Assembly (NCBI GenBank): GCA_900155495.1
Contig: FTLJ01000299.1
Coordinates: forward strand, 1-60,127
DNA: 60,127 nt
Reading direction: 5' to 3'
Source: Porogramme epimiltina
Lineage: Eukaryota; Basidiomycota; Agaricomycetes; Polyporales; Polyporaceae
The notes under the pieces are model-generated. The model saw only the letters and a program-made list of their open reading frames with translations. It searched no databases and was not told where the DNA came from. Below, piece after piece: positions 1-11,581 of this stretch (position 1 is its first letter; each line of letters begins with the position of its first letter). A program made the position numbers and the translations under genes.

Positions 1-2647
1 CCCCCGCTCCGAGTGGGAACCCCTCCCCACCGTGCCCCTCGGTACCGAGTCGCATGGTCCCCCCCGCCCACCACCATCCAGCTCTCCCGGCCCGCCGCGC
101 GGGGCCCGCTGTCCCCGGCCATAATGTCAATGTCCACCTTCTTCTCCCCCGCACGCCGCGCGCCGACACACTCTGCACCCGCACCGAGCTTGTCCCTCGG
201 CTAGCAGACGCAGATGCGCCCGACGTCACGAGGAGGGAGACACGCCCCTGAGTCCGCCTGGTAATCTCCGCCTGCCCGAACCAAACAGTGGCCACGGCGC
301 GCCGCCGGCCGCCCCTCGACGTCTTCGCGGCGCCGAAAAACGCCCCGACGTCTGTCTCGCGATGTGTGAGCTCAGCGGCCCACATATGGGAGCGCAGAAC
401 TGCCGTCGAGGATCACCTGGCTAGCGACCACTGCGCGCGCGCGAACATGGCGCTCGGGCTAGAGGCTCGGGCAAGCGGACATTCTCCCCGCTGGCCAGTT
501 CCAGCCCCGAGTGATATCCGCCGCTATCTCACACTCCCGCGCCCCATTCGTTCGTTGGCCACTCCTGTCGCGTGCTGTTCGTGACGCCTCACCTTCTTGG
601 ATTTGACCTGCGCGTATTTTGACAGGGAGGGACGCGCCGCACTGTCGTTCTCCCGCCGTTATTGTTAACCATACCCGCGTCCAATGCCCGCTCCCGAACC
701 TTGTCACCCAAGGTACGAGCCCTTTGCGTCGCCTTCCCCGGAAGACGGTTCACCCCCCAGGAGCAAGTCCACAGCTTCACCGACAGCCGCCTAGAAGGGC
801 CTCCATGCACGCGAGGCCCCAGCCGCACCCCTAAGTTTTCGGCGTCGGGGCTGCCAGGGTCCTCGTCCACCGCCTCGCCTCGCGGCGCCGCCACGCCAGC
901 TTCGACGATCTCATGGCCTCGACCCCGCGACACCCGCTGGGCTCGGCAGGGCCCTCTCGCCCGCCGCCTCGATGAGAATCCAGGTCAGCCGACTGGTGCG
1001 TCTCTTCCGTCGCGTGTCGCGCGCGGGCGGGGGGGAGCGGACTCTCGGTGCGCGCATGCTCGACGAGGACGTCCGCGACGGGCAGGCGGTTAGGATGACT
1101 GAGCACGTCCGAGAATAAGCCTGGGCGAAGGCGGCCAAGACGGGGCAGCGCTGAGCCTCTGAACCTGCGCGAGCGGCTCTCGATTTGGGGGGTTGTCCTA
1201 TTTTCGGGGAGAGAGGAACGTACGACCGGGGTGGCTGCCACCACGCACGCGCACGCACGCGCGCGAAGGGACGTTCTCGCCAGATCGGGGCGGTCTGACG
1301 CAACTCGAGCGTCGGACGCCGACCGGTGGCGGCCCTCTCACACACGCGCTCTCTGGTTCCTCGTCATCGTGGCAGGAGAAAGGTGGGACCGAGATTTGCA
1401 CGCAAGCGGATACGGGCGAGCACATGTGTATGTAGGGACGACGGTGTGCGCAGGGGACGGGAGGTGGCGTCGGCAATGCATATGGAAATTTGAACGTCGA
1501 GGAAATATCTCGGTGCCGACGCGTGCTCGGGCGTACGCCCTCTTAGCCCCGGGGAAATTCGAGGAATTCTCCGAGGCGAGGAGGGGGGTCAGTCTGCTGG
1601 TCTGATGGGTGCATTGAGTTTGGGCTCGGAAGTGGGTCGGAAGCGTGTGCATACAGGGCGAAGGAGTGACGTGGGTGAAGTCGGCTCCTCGACACTCCAC
1701 GCGGTGGTTTTCTGCCCGCATGGGACTGAGACGGGGCGAAACACTGACCGAGGGCCGGCCAATTGGCGAAAAAGTGGAGGCGTAGGAGGTTGGTTCGAGA
1801 ATTGATTTGTTCGGTCTCACGTGAAAGTTGACAGAGGTACGCGGGAAGGACGGATCTTGAGGATTGATTGAAAGTCTGCCCCCCCAAACTGTCGAGAAAT
1901 GACGGCCCTGCTTGGGTCTATAGAGGCGCGTGGTCGTGATGTTCATGGACCCCCTTACGCAAAAAAATCCAGGCCCCCCCCCAATACACCCCTAGAATTG
2001 GAAGAAGTAGTTACGGCGACGGTCTAGACCCTCCCACGCTGACTTCTAGTGCCAGTCGCAGAAGGCGGACAGTTACATTAGCGGTGCTTAGAGGATGGTC
2101 AATCTGAATCACGGATTTCGGCATTCAACGCGGGAGCGGCCGTGGTGCACGTTATATTGCACTGCATGTGGGGTAAGCGGGTATGACATCAACCGGATAA
2201 CGGATCATAAGCCACATTGTACATAAGTAACGGGCAATTTGGGGCAAGTTGATAAGGGGACGGCGTCGCTGACGGGGCGGGCACTCTGGGAAAGGCGGCC
2301 TGTTGTGTGCGGCGGGGGCGGGGTGCTGCGACCGACTAGGCCGGTTGTAGCAGGGACAATGGGAGCGGGGTGGGGCGGTGCAGGGGAGGGACAGGGAGGA
2401 GGTGGCGGGCGTTGAGTACCCTTGTGGCGTTCGATCAGAGGGCGTCCCCGGCTCGGCACGCGGCGCCACGTTGCCTGTTTGGGCGGGGAATATTGGGAGA
2501 CGCCCGGGAGAGTGCGCAGATCGGTCGACGGTCGGCCACTGCCAGTGCAGCGGCTCAGCCTGCCAGGGCCACTCCGCACTCTCCAACCGACCAGGTCCTC
2601 GTCCCCCGCCTCCCGCCCCCTCTCCGCCGGCCCACCCGGCATCTCTC
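1..2647. other. Intergenic or unassigned, GC-rich
   Basis: No protein family or RNA gene is recognised in this stretch. The open frames on both strands are short, overlap each other and have arginine/proline-rich low-complexity translations typical of random GC-rich DNA. A CA/CG-rich alternating tract lies near 1238-1265. The last few hundred bases probably form the promoter and 5' leader of the gene starting at 2648. A terminal exon of a gene lying mostly outside the window cannot be excluded. Confidence 0.5.
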
Positions 2648-3662
2648 ATGGCCTCTCTCTTCCACGCCGTCTTCTCCTGCTGCCTCCGCGGCAGGGGAGA
2701 CGACAGTCCAGTCCGTATCGCCTCCCTCTGCTCATTTTTCCTTTGTCCGCTTATGCATCCTGCAGCACGGCCCGGACGAAAACACTCCGTTCATCCTTCC
2801 TGCAGACGATCTTCCGCCGTGCGTCTCTCTTTCCCCACCCTCTGCTTCCTCGCTGACCGTCGAGCCCCAAATCCGTCGTCAGGCCCCGGAACTACACCGT
2901 CGACCACCAAAAGATGAAGGAGCGTCTCGGTCACATTGTCCGTTCTAAGGAGGGGTATGTTTCTCCGCTGTTTCCTCGCGGCGTCTTCCTCATGTTCCCC
3001 CTTGCCCATACAGCAAGATGGTGAACGTAAACCAAAAACTTCCTTTCAACATGCACAACCGTCCGACCTACGGCCGCCAGGACCGCAGCCTCTCCGCAAA
3101 CACGACTCCGCCCCGCCCCACCTCCTCTGCCTCCCAGTCAAACCCCTCGCCCGACTCTCCTTCCGCCTCTGGCTTCCCCCACGCGTCCAACGGCCGGCAT
3201 TATACGAGCTCTCGGGACCCCTCTCCGTCCATCCAGACGAGCCGATCCACTTCCTCTTTGCACCCTGGAGACGCCTCTTATCTCCCTCCGGAAGCCGATC
3301 CGGACGGCGGGATGCGCCGGCCCATCCTCAACATCCGGCTCGTCCGTGGGCCTGGCGGCTTCACTACCGGAGGCCGAATGCGGCAGGGCAGGAGTACGGT
3401 ACGCGGCAGGCGCGGTCGCTACGGTGAAGAGCGCGGGGAGAGCATGGAAGGAGCTAGCGGCGAGGAAGGCAGGAAGGGCAAGCAGGTCGAAAACGGCGTG
3501 GACGAGGTCCTCGAGGTGGAGTCGCCGTCCACTGTCGGGGACGCCAACCAAGACGATGCCGGCAGGATGTCTCCAGCGGCGCGAGAGCGCAGGGCGGCGC
3601 TCCTCGCGGCCCAGTTCAAAATAGACGACGTCGGGAGCATCTCCCAGAGCTGGGGCGAGTGA
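2648..3662 (+). CDS. Small disordered protein with N-terminal Cys-Cys, possibly membrane-anchored
   Basis: Not a named family that I can assign with certainty. Four exons join in frame: 2648-2710, 2766-2818, 2883-2954 and 3014-3662. The introns are GT-AG, with CTGAC near 2853 inside the second. The product is 278 residues. It starts MASLFHAVFSCCLRGRG, so a vicinal cysteine pair lies about 11 residues from the start. A short acidic/hydrophobic segment follows (DENTPFIL), then a compact basic block (VDHQKMKERLGHIVRSKEGK, then MVNVN). The rest is Ser/Pro-rich and disordered, with a Gly/Arg-rich patch (GGRMRQGRSTVRGRRGR) and a charged C-terminus. The CC pair could be palmitoylated. The block LxxIVxxxxxxMVNV loosely recalls the lipid-anchored LAMTOR1/Meh1 subunits of Ragulator/EGO, but that is inference. 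The start at 2648 is chosen because it opens the only splice chain reaching the conserved-looking block; translation from 2914 is the fallback. Confidence 0.6.
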
Positions 3663-4154
3663 TTCCGGCTCTTCCGTCCTCGCGCCATTGAGGTAGCGTC
3701 GGTGCGGTATCCGCTCGCTCGACTTCCTCCCTCTCGACTTCCGTTTCTGTGTCCGAGTCAAGACGACCCTGACGAATACTCATGATACCGCTTCCTACGC
3801 ACGCGCTCTCCAGCCCCGCCGTGCAAGCCGCTCGTTCTCCCCACACATGGACTCCGCACATCGCTCGCTCCCCCACCCGCATTTGCATACGTTTCCTCAC
3901 CTGGACCGGATATAGTCACCATATGTTTCCTACAAGTACGACGTCGTCCTTAGTGTCTCGGCCCAGAAGTGCGTCTTGTATAATGTAGCTTTTAGCCCCT
4001 TATCCCCCCTTGGATACTGTCGCTCTCCGCGCGACGAGTCCTAACTCTACTCACACCACCTCCCGCCCGCGTACCCGTAGTAGTAGTTCTCACAAGATCG
4101 TTATCCCTGTCTAGAAGACACAATAATCTTAGGAACTTTGCATCTCCCGCCGCC
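3663..4154. other. Intergenic between convergent genes
   Basis: This is the 3' flank of the gene ending at 3662 (+) and of COG3 ending at 4155 (-). It presumably holds both 3' UTRs and polyadenylation signals. No conserved coding or RNA feature is seen. Confidence 0.6.
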
Positions 4155-7100
4155 TTATCGGCTACTACTACTCGACATAGCTGGCGCGAGCTCGCCCTGC
4201 CTGCCGTAAGCATCCGGTTGCCAGTCCTCCCTACACCCAAGCGCGACCCTCTCCCTGACCCAAGGGGCCGTAGGGACCTTCCCGCGCAGCACGCCGCCGT
4301 ACATCCCACCCACGAGCTCGCCAAAGTCGAGCCAGTCGTCGACAATGCGGTCTTGCACGTGCGTGAGGAGCACGTCGACCGTGCGCTCGTCCTCGACGTA
4401 CAGCCGCATGCGTACCGCAGCGTCGTGCGTCGCCTGGGCGAGCGCGCCCGCACCGGCTGCGTCGACGAAGGCCTGCGCCGCGGCGGGACTCGCCCACGCG
4501 CGCTCGGGGGGCAGCTGGGCGGCGTCGAGGCGCGGGCGCGCGGGGGTCGGCGCCTCGGCGTCGAGCGCGTACGCCCCACGCACGCGCTCCGTCCAGGCGC
4601 GCAGCGCTCCCGAGACGGCGTCGACGGCGGACTGGATGACGGCTTCGCACGCGTGCTTGAGTTCCTGGTCGATCCCCTGTGCGGGTTGTGTGTGCGCGTG
4701 CGGACGCGTGCGCGTCACGCGGCCGGCGCGTGTTCGGTCAGCGCGGGTGCACTTTCTCACTGCGGAGGGGGGTGCGCGGGAGCGCGGGAGAGAGGGGGGA
4801 AGAAGGGCGGGGGGGTAGGGAGGGCGGACTCACGTGGCGGACGTCTGAGAGGTCTTCGTCGCGCGGCATGCCGAGAGAAGTCAAGAGCGCGTTCGGCAGA
4901 AGGGACGTGGTGCGGCCAAGCATCGAAGCCAGGGTTTCTGTAAGGGGAACGGAGCGTGAGTGCGCTGAGGACCGACGGGCGCGTGTGGGTGGCTGGAGCG
5001 AATGAATGTGTGCGAACGTTGCCGTCGGACTTACCGTTCACCCCCGAGAGGTCGAGTCCTCGGTCGACGTTTCGGTGCACGAGGTCCAGGTTTTGGGTCA
5101 TCTCCTTCAGAATCAGGAGGTGCCGTGCAAGGAACAGCTGGCCCTCGAACACGGATGACGGCGGGTTCTTGGACTTTAGCGTCTCGGCCGCCCCAACGAG
5201 GGTCTGCCGGCAGTAGTTGATCGCTTCCTGGGCGAGGTCATCGAAAATAGCCGGCTATAGGCTCCGATGAGTTGAGAACTGATGCGACCAGACAGCGTCG
5301 TGCCTCACCTTGACGAAGTCCTTCAGCTGCGACAGCACCCAGACGGTCTTTTGCAGAGTAGGATACCATGTTTCTTGTTTGTCCAGAGACTTGAGTTGGA
5401 ATATTTGGTTCACGCTCTGCTTCTCTTTGATTTCTAGCGCAGATACGGGTTTCCGCGCAGCTGTCCGTGGGCATTTAACCAGCAGTTCACAGCGGCCTGC
5501 TCGGAGGCAACACTCACCAACCAGCTTGTCGGGATACGCCAAGTCTTCAGCCTTGGGAACGTAGTATCTGATCTCTGACTGAATAACTGACTGCGCCTTG
5601 AAAAACAGCCGGGTCTGGGCGTCCTGGAGCACCATTTGAAGTAGGTGGCTAATATGGAGCGTGCGCAGCCCCTTGTGTCGTCTGGGCTGGTCGAGGTCTA
5701 GAACCAGCTCATCAAGCTCAGCTTCGTCGTCGGAAGACGCATCTGGTAGGGAGGGGACATCGAGGACCATCAGCGCTTGGAGCACAGTACAAACTTCACA
5801 CAGTGCCGTTAGGCGGGGCTCGTGGAGGATGCGCGGCCGCAGGTCGTCGTATAGGTAGTCACATAGGCTCTCCAGATATCCGCTAGGTGTCACGGTCAAT
5901 TGAGCGATAACGACGGGGGAAAGTGCGAGGACATACTACAATAGCTCTTCTCCGGAATTGAAGAATGCGCGGAACAGGGTGAACTCGTCGGTACACAGCT
6001 GTTTGAGATAGCTGCAACCGGCCCGAGTCTACATGGAGAAGTGAGCAGACGTGTCGCAGATGCCGTACACCCGTTAGACCCACGAGTTCCACAAGCTCGG
6101 TCCTAGCAGGGTCGAGACCTTTGATTTCTTCCGTGAGCCGATTCACGAGAAGTGATTTACGGGCAGAGAAGTAAGCAGCATGGCATTCGGCGAGTAGAGC
6201 GGAAAGTTCTTCGGGATGAACTTGTGCACGCCGCTCTAGCTCGGAAAGGAGAGGGGCTAAAGGTGTTGAAACGGATTGAAACCTGGTATAAAGGAGATGT
6301 GTTTGTGCAGTCGTTGATACGTCCTACAACCACAGGGTATGTCAGGCTAGTAGAGGTGTGAATACGATGAGAAAGGATGTACCCTTTCGGACAGTCGCTT
6401 GGATACATCTGCTGTGAGTGCACGTAGGGACCCGACGAAGTACATCTTGATGAGAGTCATGGCCCGAGTCATACATTGCTGGAAGCGTAGCAAATATATC
6501 TCGGCTTCCCTGAAGTGTCGCTAAGGAGTATCCCGTTAACACCGTACAGCGGTAATGTATACGCACAACTCACATGTCCTTTGAGGTAGTCTATGCATAT
6601 ATCAACACGCTCCACCATGTACAGGAAATCCGTTTGCAGAACGAGCGACTCGCCGGGATGGTTTAGCATCCGCGTTGCATGTTCAAGTTCCTGGAAGTAT
6701 TCAAGTCTCTCATCGATAGCAACAGTCATATCCAATATGCGGTCCTGCAAATATACACTTGAATATTGTTGTTGCGCGGCCATTTTAACGGTACTTACCC
6801 TTTCTTGAAGGAGCTGCTCACACGCATCCTTCAGGCTCCGACCACTCTCTTCTACCGACCGCCATCCTTGCAACATATCTTCCACCTCGCGGTCAATCTC
6901 GTCGATGCGACTAACCAACATGTCGCACGTCTCCAGATGGTCTGAAACCGTTCCAAGATGTGCACGTATATGAGCCTCTTGGCTGTGCGTGACCGAGCGG
7001 TCTATGAGAGCGAACCAGTCATAGAACTGCTGCGGAGTCTGGATGGGTTGCTTGGGATGGAGAGCATGTGAGGAAGTGTGACGGTGGGCAGCGACAAGGT

Positions 7101-7438
7101 TCGGCGTAGATGGTCGGGAGATCTGGCCAAGCTTTCCGCGGGTTATGGGGGTCGACGGGCGGGATGAGGAGCTCGGATCGTCCACGCTAAACTTGACGTA
7201 CGGGGTGAGAGGCCTGCTGGGGGAACACACACAAGTCACGCACCTTCAGCGGGAGAGCCGACCTCTCGCTTGCTGCCTGGATGTAGCTCACACTCCTGCT
7301 CTCCAGTTCTCCGAGAGGCGCATTTGCCTCCCATTCCTCTACGGTTATCGTCGGTTTAGGATGAGGGGTGAGGGAGGTGAGATTGGGAGGGCGTTTGGCC
7401 GAAGATGCCATGTCTGGGGCCGGGGACGTGTTGGACAA
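4155..7438 (-). CDS. COG3: Conserved oligomeric Golgi complex subunit 3
   Basis: COG3/Sec34 is a lobe A subunit of the COG tethering complex, which captures vesicles for retrograde intra-Golgi traffic. Eleven exons rebuild in frame: 7438-7244, 7191-6799, 6744-6574, 6520-6383, 6323-6069, 6028-5937, 5882-5518, 5433-5309, 5254-5035, 4937-4834 and 4676-4155. The product is 859 residues, close to animal COG3 (about 830). Family hallmarks are FYDWFALIDRSVTHSQEAHI in the N-terminal region, the helical stretch around EYFQELEHATRMLNHPGESL, MTRAMTLIKMYF, ARKSLLVNRLTEEIKGLD, and LLILKEMTQNLDLVHR near the C-terminus. The N-terminus and the Ser/Pro linker after residue 65 are disordered. The first intron ends at an unusual CAAG acceptor (7192), chosen because it keeps the frame. 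The gene is transcribed divergently from ELP6 across about 307 bases. Confidence 0.93.
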
Positions 7439-7745
7439 GAACGCCCGTTGAGCTGGTAGTCGAAATTATTGAGGATGGCCCGTCTATAGTGCAAGGGGTA
7501 CAGATTTATAGGTATCCGAGTGAGAATTAGGGAGGGGTAGACCTGTGGCAGAGTGGAGGCGGATCGAGGGTCAATACAGTTCCAAGATGAGGTCTCCCGG
7601 CCCGCGTTGGGTCCGCGGCACGTTCGGCAGTGTATGGCACACTGGGATGCAACCCTCGCCGAATTTGGGACACCGTCTTTAACACCGTGCTACTTGCATC
7701 TTACCCATCTTTTTTACATCGCCTCAAGCCATCTTAGTTGGGGAC
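7439..7745. promoter_or_regulatory. Shared promoter region of COG3 and ELP6
   Basis: This 307-base gap separates two divergent start codons, so it must hold both promoters and both 5' leaders. A pyrimidine-rich patch (CATCTTTTTTACATCG) lies shortly before the ELP6 start. No clear TATA box is visible for either gene, as expected for housekeeping genes. Confidence 0.5.
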
Positions 7746-8648
7746 ATGTTTCCGCCAAACTCGCTCCCACTTCCTGGCGAGATACTCCTCATCACAGATG
7801 AATTGCTCGCTCCCGCGAGCTTTTTGCTGCACCGATTCCTCATCAACCACATGAAGGAGTCCAATGATTCAACATCCGTGCTCATATCTGTGTCGGAAGA
7901 TTTAGGGAGATGGAAAGCAATGGCTGCAAAATCGGTACAGTGCTGCTATATTTTTCTTTCAGGAACTCGGTACTGATTCTCTGTCTCCTGTCTTTGCTAC
8001 TAGAACCTCAACCTCAGCGCTCAGATAGAGACAAGGCGAATGGTTCTCATTGATGCCATGCCGCTCGTTGTTTCTTCCTTGGGACCGGGTGCTACATCTG
8101 GCCTGAAAGTGCTTTTCAATGAAGTGCGCTCAGCCTTGCTGTCCCGCCGGGAAGGTGGTCCCAAAAACCTAGTCATACTGGACGACCTCGCGTCCTTCGA
8201 GTGGATTGGCATCCCAATGGAAGACATTGACCGGTTTATACGCGCACTGTGTGCCTTATGTCGACAGGTAGTCCACCCACTCTTAGCTGCTTCAGCGCCC
8301 TGACGTCTCTTCAGTTTAATGTGGCTCTAGTGATATGTCACCACGTCACAACGCCAGGCGAGCCTGATGAAGTTCTCAAGAAACTCACGCAGCTCTGCGA
8401 CAATCATATTGACGTGTTCCCGCTATCCAGTGGAAGGAGCGGGTCAGTCAGCGGCCAGGTAAAGTGATATAGCCGCTGTGGATCGACGATAGAATCTGAC
8501 GTGAGTTGAGCAGGTCGCATTACACCACGGTCCGGCAGTTGGTGGAGCTGCGCATGCACCTGTATCAAGAAACGCTGCTGTTCAATATCGTTTGACCGAC
8601 ACTGGGTGCATATTTTTCGACAGGGGAACGGGCAATGGGGTCCTTTGA
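7746..8648 (+). CDS. ELP6: Elongator complex protein 6
   Basis: Elp6 belongs to the Elp4-Elp5-Elp6 RecA-like ring of Elongator, which carries out wobble-uridine (U34) tRNA modification. Four exons join in frame: 7746-7934, 8004-8267, 8315-8458 and 8514-8648, giving 243 residues, a normal length for the family. Diagnostic segments are GEILLITDELLAPASFLLHR at the N-terminus, VLISVSEDLGRWKAMAAKSN with NLNLS straight after, and LVICHHVTTPGEPDEVLKKL followed by the C-terminal strand TDTGCIFFDRGTGNGVL. As in other Elp6 proteins there is no Walker A P-loop, so it is a structural RecA-fold subunit. The start at 7746 opens directly into the first conserved strand. Confidence 0.88.
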
Positions 8649-9237
8649 TAGCCGAGTTTCATGCATATGTAGAAGTTTGTCCTATTGTTACATCAAGGCA
8701 ATGATGTTGTTCTTAGTATTATGTTAATTCCGGCGGCAGTGCACTCCAGTGCGATCACCTATCGTGCCAGTGACTGTCGAAGGATTGTCCTTGTTGAACT
8801 GTTTGAGGTGACTGGCCATGTCATACGCCAAGTCATGCATGCCACCATGCTTAATTATGGAGAGCGCCGAGAAGAGCTGAAGTCCCACGTCTTGTTCTCC
8901 GTCCGCATTTCAAGGCAACGCCAGACAGCGCAGGCCTTGCGCACACGATTCGGCGTTGCTCTGCCCACACAGAGCAGGCCCGTCGACTTTCTCTCCCCCC
9001 TACACCCATTGCGCGAAGCGACGTCGAGTCCGATTCTGTAGATCCGGCTCTGTAGATCAGAGCCCCATCTCATCGTCCGTAAGCGCCAGGGCTAGCACCT
9101 GTCCGAACGCCTCAAGGCCTCCCCGACAGGCTCACCCTGTCCGTCGAGCTCCCCGTTACCACTCCCGCCTCTTACCCACATCTTCCTACACGGCACGGTC
9201 TACGGCGACACCTCCCGGATCCTCCATCCACTGACGG
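8649..9237. other. Intergenic, tandem (ELP6 3' flank and SEC2 promoter)
   Basis: About 590 bases between two plus-strand genes. The first part presumably carries the ELP6 3' UTR. The pyrimidine-rich second half, from about 8990, looks like a fungal 5' leader leading to the SEC2 start. No family is recognised in the short open frames here. Confidence 0.5.
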
Positions 9238-10860
9238 ATGATTCACATGCCTCTTCCTTCGCACTTCGCGTCAGGCCGCAACCCCCCTCCTCGCACTGAC
9301 AGCCTCAAGGCGACAAATACTCCGTACTTCTCTGAACTCGATGATGAACTCAGGGACACACGGAGAGTACATTCCCAGGGGCAGGAAGAAGACCTGAGGT
9401 ATGCTCTTGGTAGAACTATCACAAGAGTAGGAGAGCTCGTACGTCCCTGCCTTCTATATACCTCCGCCAGTTGCCTCACACGCTCATGGACCCCTCTTCT
9501 ACAGACTACGAAGCTAAAGGAGGCATACAGAGCCCAGACAGACCTCCAGACAGAACTCACTTTAGCGAAGTCCAACCTTCAGATGGCCCTCGCGAACAAC
9601 GAGATGCTCGAGGATGCCCTCAAACGCGACCCTGGCCATTCCAAGGACATTGGCTGGCGGCGCATGAGTGCCCGCGAGCAGAACCTCAAGGCTGAGGCTG
9701 ATGCGGAGCGCAGACGCAGCACCGACAGCCTTACCTCTACCGAGTTCTCATCCTCACCGACCATGTCTCAGGCGTCCCCCGCCATGGAACACTCCCCTGT
9801 CCCCCGATCAGCAACGATGCCGTCACCAGCACCTTCCAGTGAAAACCGTTTCTTCAAGTTTCGCTTTGGGAATGGCAACAATGCGGCCATGACCTCCAGT
9901 CACCCGTCCTCGCCGCGGCTGTCTGCAGGCCAATCGCCAATGCTGAACGGTAGTCACCTTACGTCGGCTTCGCTACCTTCGCTCGTCCCGCCGCGGGAAT
10001 TAGAGAAGGAGATTGAGGAGTTGCAGAGACGGCTAGAAGCGGAACGGAAGGCGCATAAAGAGGCATGCGATGCGAAGGTTGCGCTTGAAGGAGAGCTCGA
10101 GTCGCTCTCACAGGCGTTGTTCGAGGAGGTACGTGTTTTGGCGAAGGCTCTTTACCGTTGCATTAGCTACAGCCCTGTGTTCCAGGCGAACAAAATGGTT
10201 GCCACAGAACGTATGCGACTCGCGGAGACGGAGGAAGCGTTGCGGGAGGCCCGGGAGCAGGGTGAGGCATTGAAGAATGTCCTCCGACTGTTTGAACGCG
10301 ACAACCCTGCCGGGCGAAAGCGGTCCAGCGTCATCGAGCCTCAGCGGGGGAGCCCGACTCCCGAACCTGAGCCCCATCGCTCGCGACATCGCGCATCCTC
10401 ATCTGCGGTAGGAATCAGGGCACCATCTTCGGGCATGCCATCGCCTAGCTCCTCTCATCCAAGCTCCCCCGCCCGGCCTTCTGCTTCTTTACCATCGTCT
10501 GCGGCGACGGTCACACCTGACCCGGAGCCTTCGCCATCCATCCACACGACGTCATCCCACCCCTCCGCTCCACCCTCGGGCACGGAGCCGCAGCCTCCCG
10601 CGCCTCCTGCATCCCTGCAGCAGCACGCTGCGCCCGTACCGCAACGGCCTGGAGCCCTGGCGCCGCCCACAAATCCAAATTTACACGTCGCGACGCCTCC
10701 CACGTCCGACTCGCCGTCGCCCTCCCCCTCGCCGGTGGTGCCCTCTCCGTTGTCGGGTGGGCAGTTCCTGTTTGCGGCACAGCGAGCAGTGAACTACTTT
10801 GACGGAGAGGAGTCGCCTTGGGCGGACGCTCACTCGTCTTCCCCTCGGATTAGCTCATGA
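9238..10860 (+). CDS. SEC2: Sec2-type Rab guanine nucleotide exchange factor
   Basis: Sec2/Rabin8 proteins activate the Rab GTPase Sec4/Rab8 on secretory vesicles during polarised exocytosis. Two introns are inferred, 9439-9504 (66 nt) and 10129-10185 (57 nt), giving 499 residues. The N-terminal half has a short coiled-coil segment (TTKLKEAYRAQTDLQTELTL). The Sec2 GEF coiled coil runs from PPRELEKEIEELQRRLEAER through ALFEE|ANKMVATERMRLAE to NVLRLFERDN, with the second intron at the bar. The C-terminal third is Pro/Ser-rich and disordered, ending in a small conserved-looking tail (QRAVNYFDGEESPWAD). An in-frame TGA lies just before 9238, which supports this start. Both introns are multiples of three without stops, so the frame stays open if they are retained. 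Confidence 0.83.
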   Translation: MIHMPLPSHFASGRNPPPRTDSLKATNTPYFSELDDELRDTRRVHSQGQEEDLRYALGRTITRVGELVRPCLLYTSASCLTRSWTPLLQTTKLKEAYRAQTDLQTELTLAKSNLQMALANNEMLEDALKRDPGHSKDIGWRRMSAREQNLKAEADAERRRSTDSLTSTEFSSSPTMSQASPAMEHSPVPRSATMPSPAPSSENRFFKFRFGNGNNAAMTSSHPSSPRLSAGQSPMLNGSHLTSASLPSLVPPRELEKEIEELQRRLEAERKAHKEACDAKVALEGELESLSQALFEEVRVLAKALYRCISYSPVFQANKMVATERMRLAETEEALREAREQGEALKNVLRLFERDNPAGRKRSSVIEPQRGSPTPEPEPHRSRHRASSSAVGIRAPSSGMPSPSSSHPSSPARPSASLPSSAATVTPDPEPSPSIHTTSSHPSAPPSGTEPQPPAPPASLQQHAAPVPQRPGALAPPTNPNLHVATPPTSDSPSPSPSPVVPSPLSGGQFLFAAQRAVNYFDGEESPWADAHSSSPRISS

Positions 10861-11581
10861 TGTGCATGCTTAGGCTCTAGGCACAAGCGTCGTAGGGCAC
10901 ATTTTGGATATCCCCTTTCCCCCCCGTTATAATGTGAGCATTCGGTTATAATGTTCCATTTTTTCTCTTCCCTTGCATCGTCCCTGTAATCGTCCGCAAT
11001 ACCCATCGTCTTATCATCAACATCTTCACGCCACATATCCGCTTCGAGAGCATACATATTGGCTTCGATTATGTACAACTGCATCGTAACATACGCCTTG
11101 CTGCGTGCAACAGGACAGTAAGGAAGCAATATTTCGCGTACATCTACACGCGCACCACCGTGCTATGTACGTAGGCCTGGAGGGGGTGCGGGTGCGGTAG
11201 GACATAGAGGGGAATAGGGGACAGCTACGTACGGGTGGCCGCGGGCGGGTGCTACCTATGCATTCGTATTTGTGCAAATTTACGAAGGAGGCTGCTGGAC
11301 GGCAGAACGTGTTGGAGGGGTAATAGACGACAACTTCACAAGCGCAACAAGGATGGCAAAGATGAAAGGCACAATATAGGATACAATGGGCAAACGTACA
11401 ACCGTCAACAAAAATCAGCAACAGGGCAGAGCTTGGGTCCGGGAGACATTTGTAGCAGATTGCGGGGGGGGGATACGCTCAAGGCAGCCGTCCCGGCTGG
11501 GGCAGCAAGCAAGGGATCCGTAATAGAGCATAGAAAAGGCGGTGGGAGTAGTGGGGAGGAGGCGCTCTGTCGGAACCTCTT
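10861..11581. other. Intergenic between convergent genes
   Basis: The 3' flanks of SEC2 (+) and the PWWP gene (-). The stretch is lower in GC than its neighbours and contains several CATACAT/TACGTA-like AT-richer patches suitable for 3'-end formation. No gene is recognised. Confidence 0.55.
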
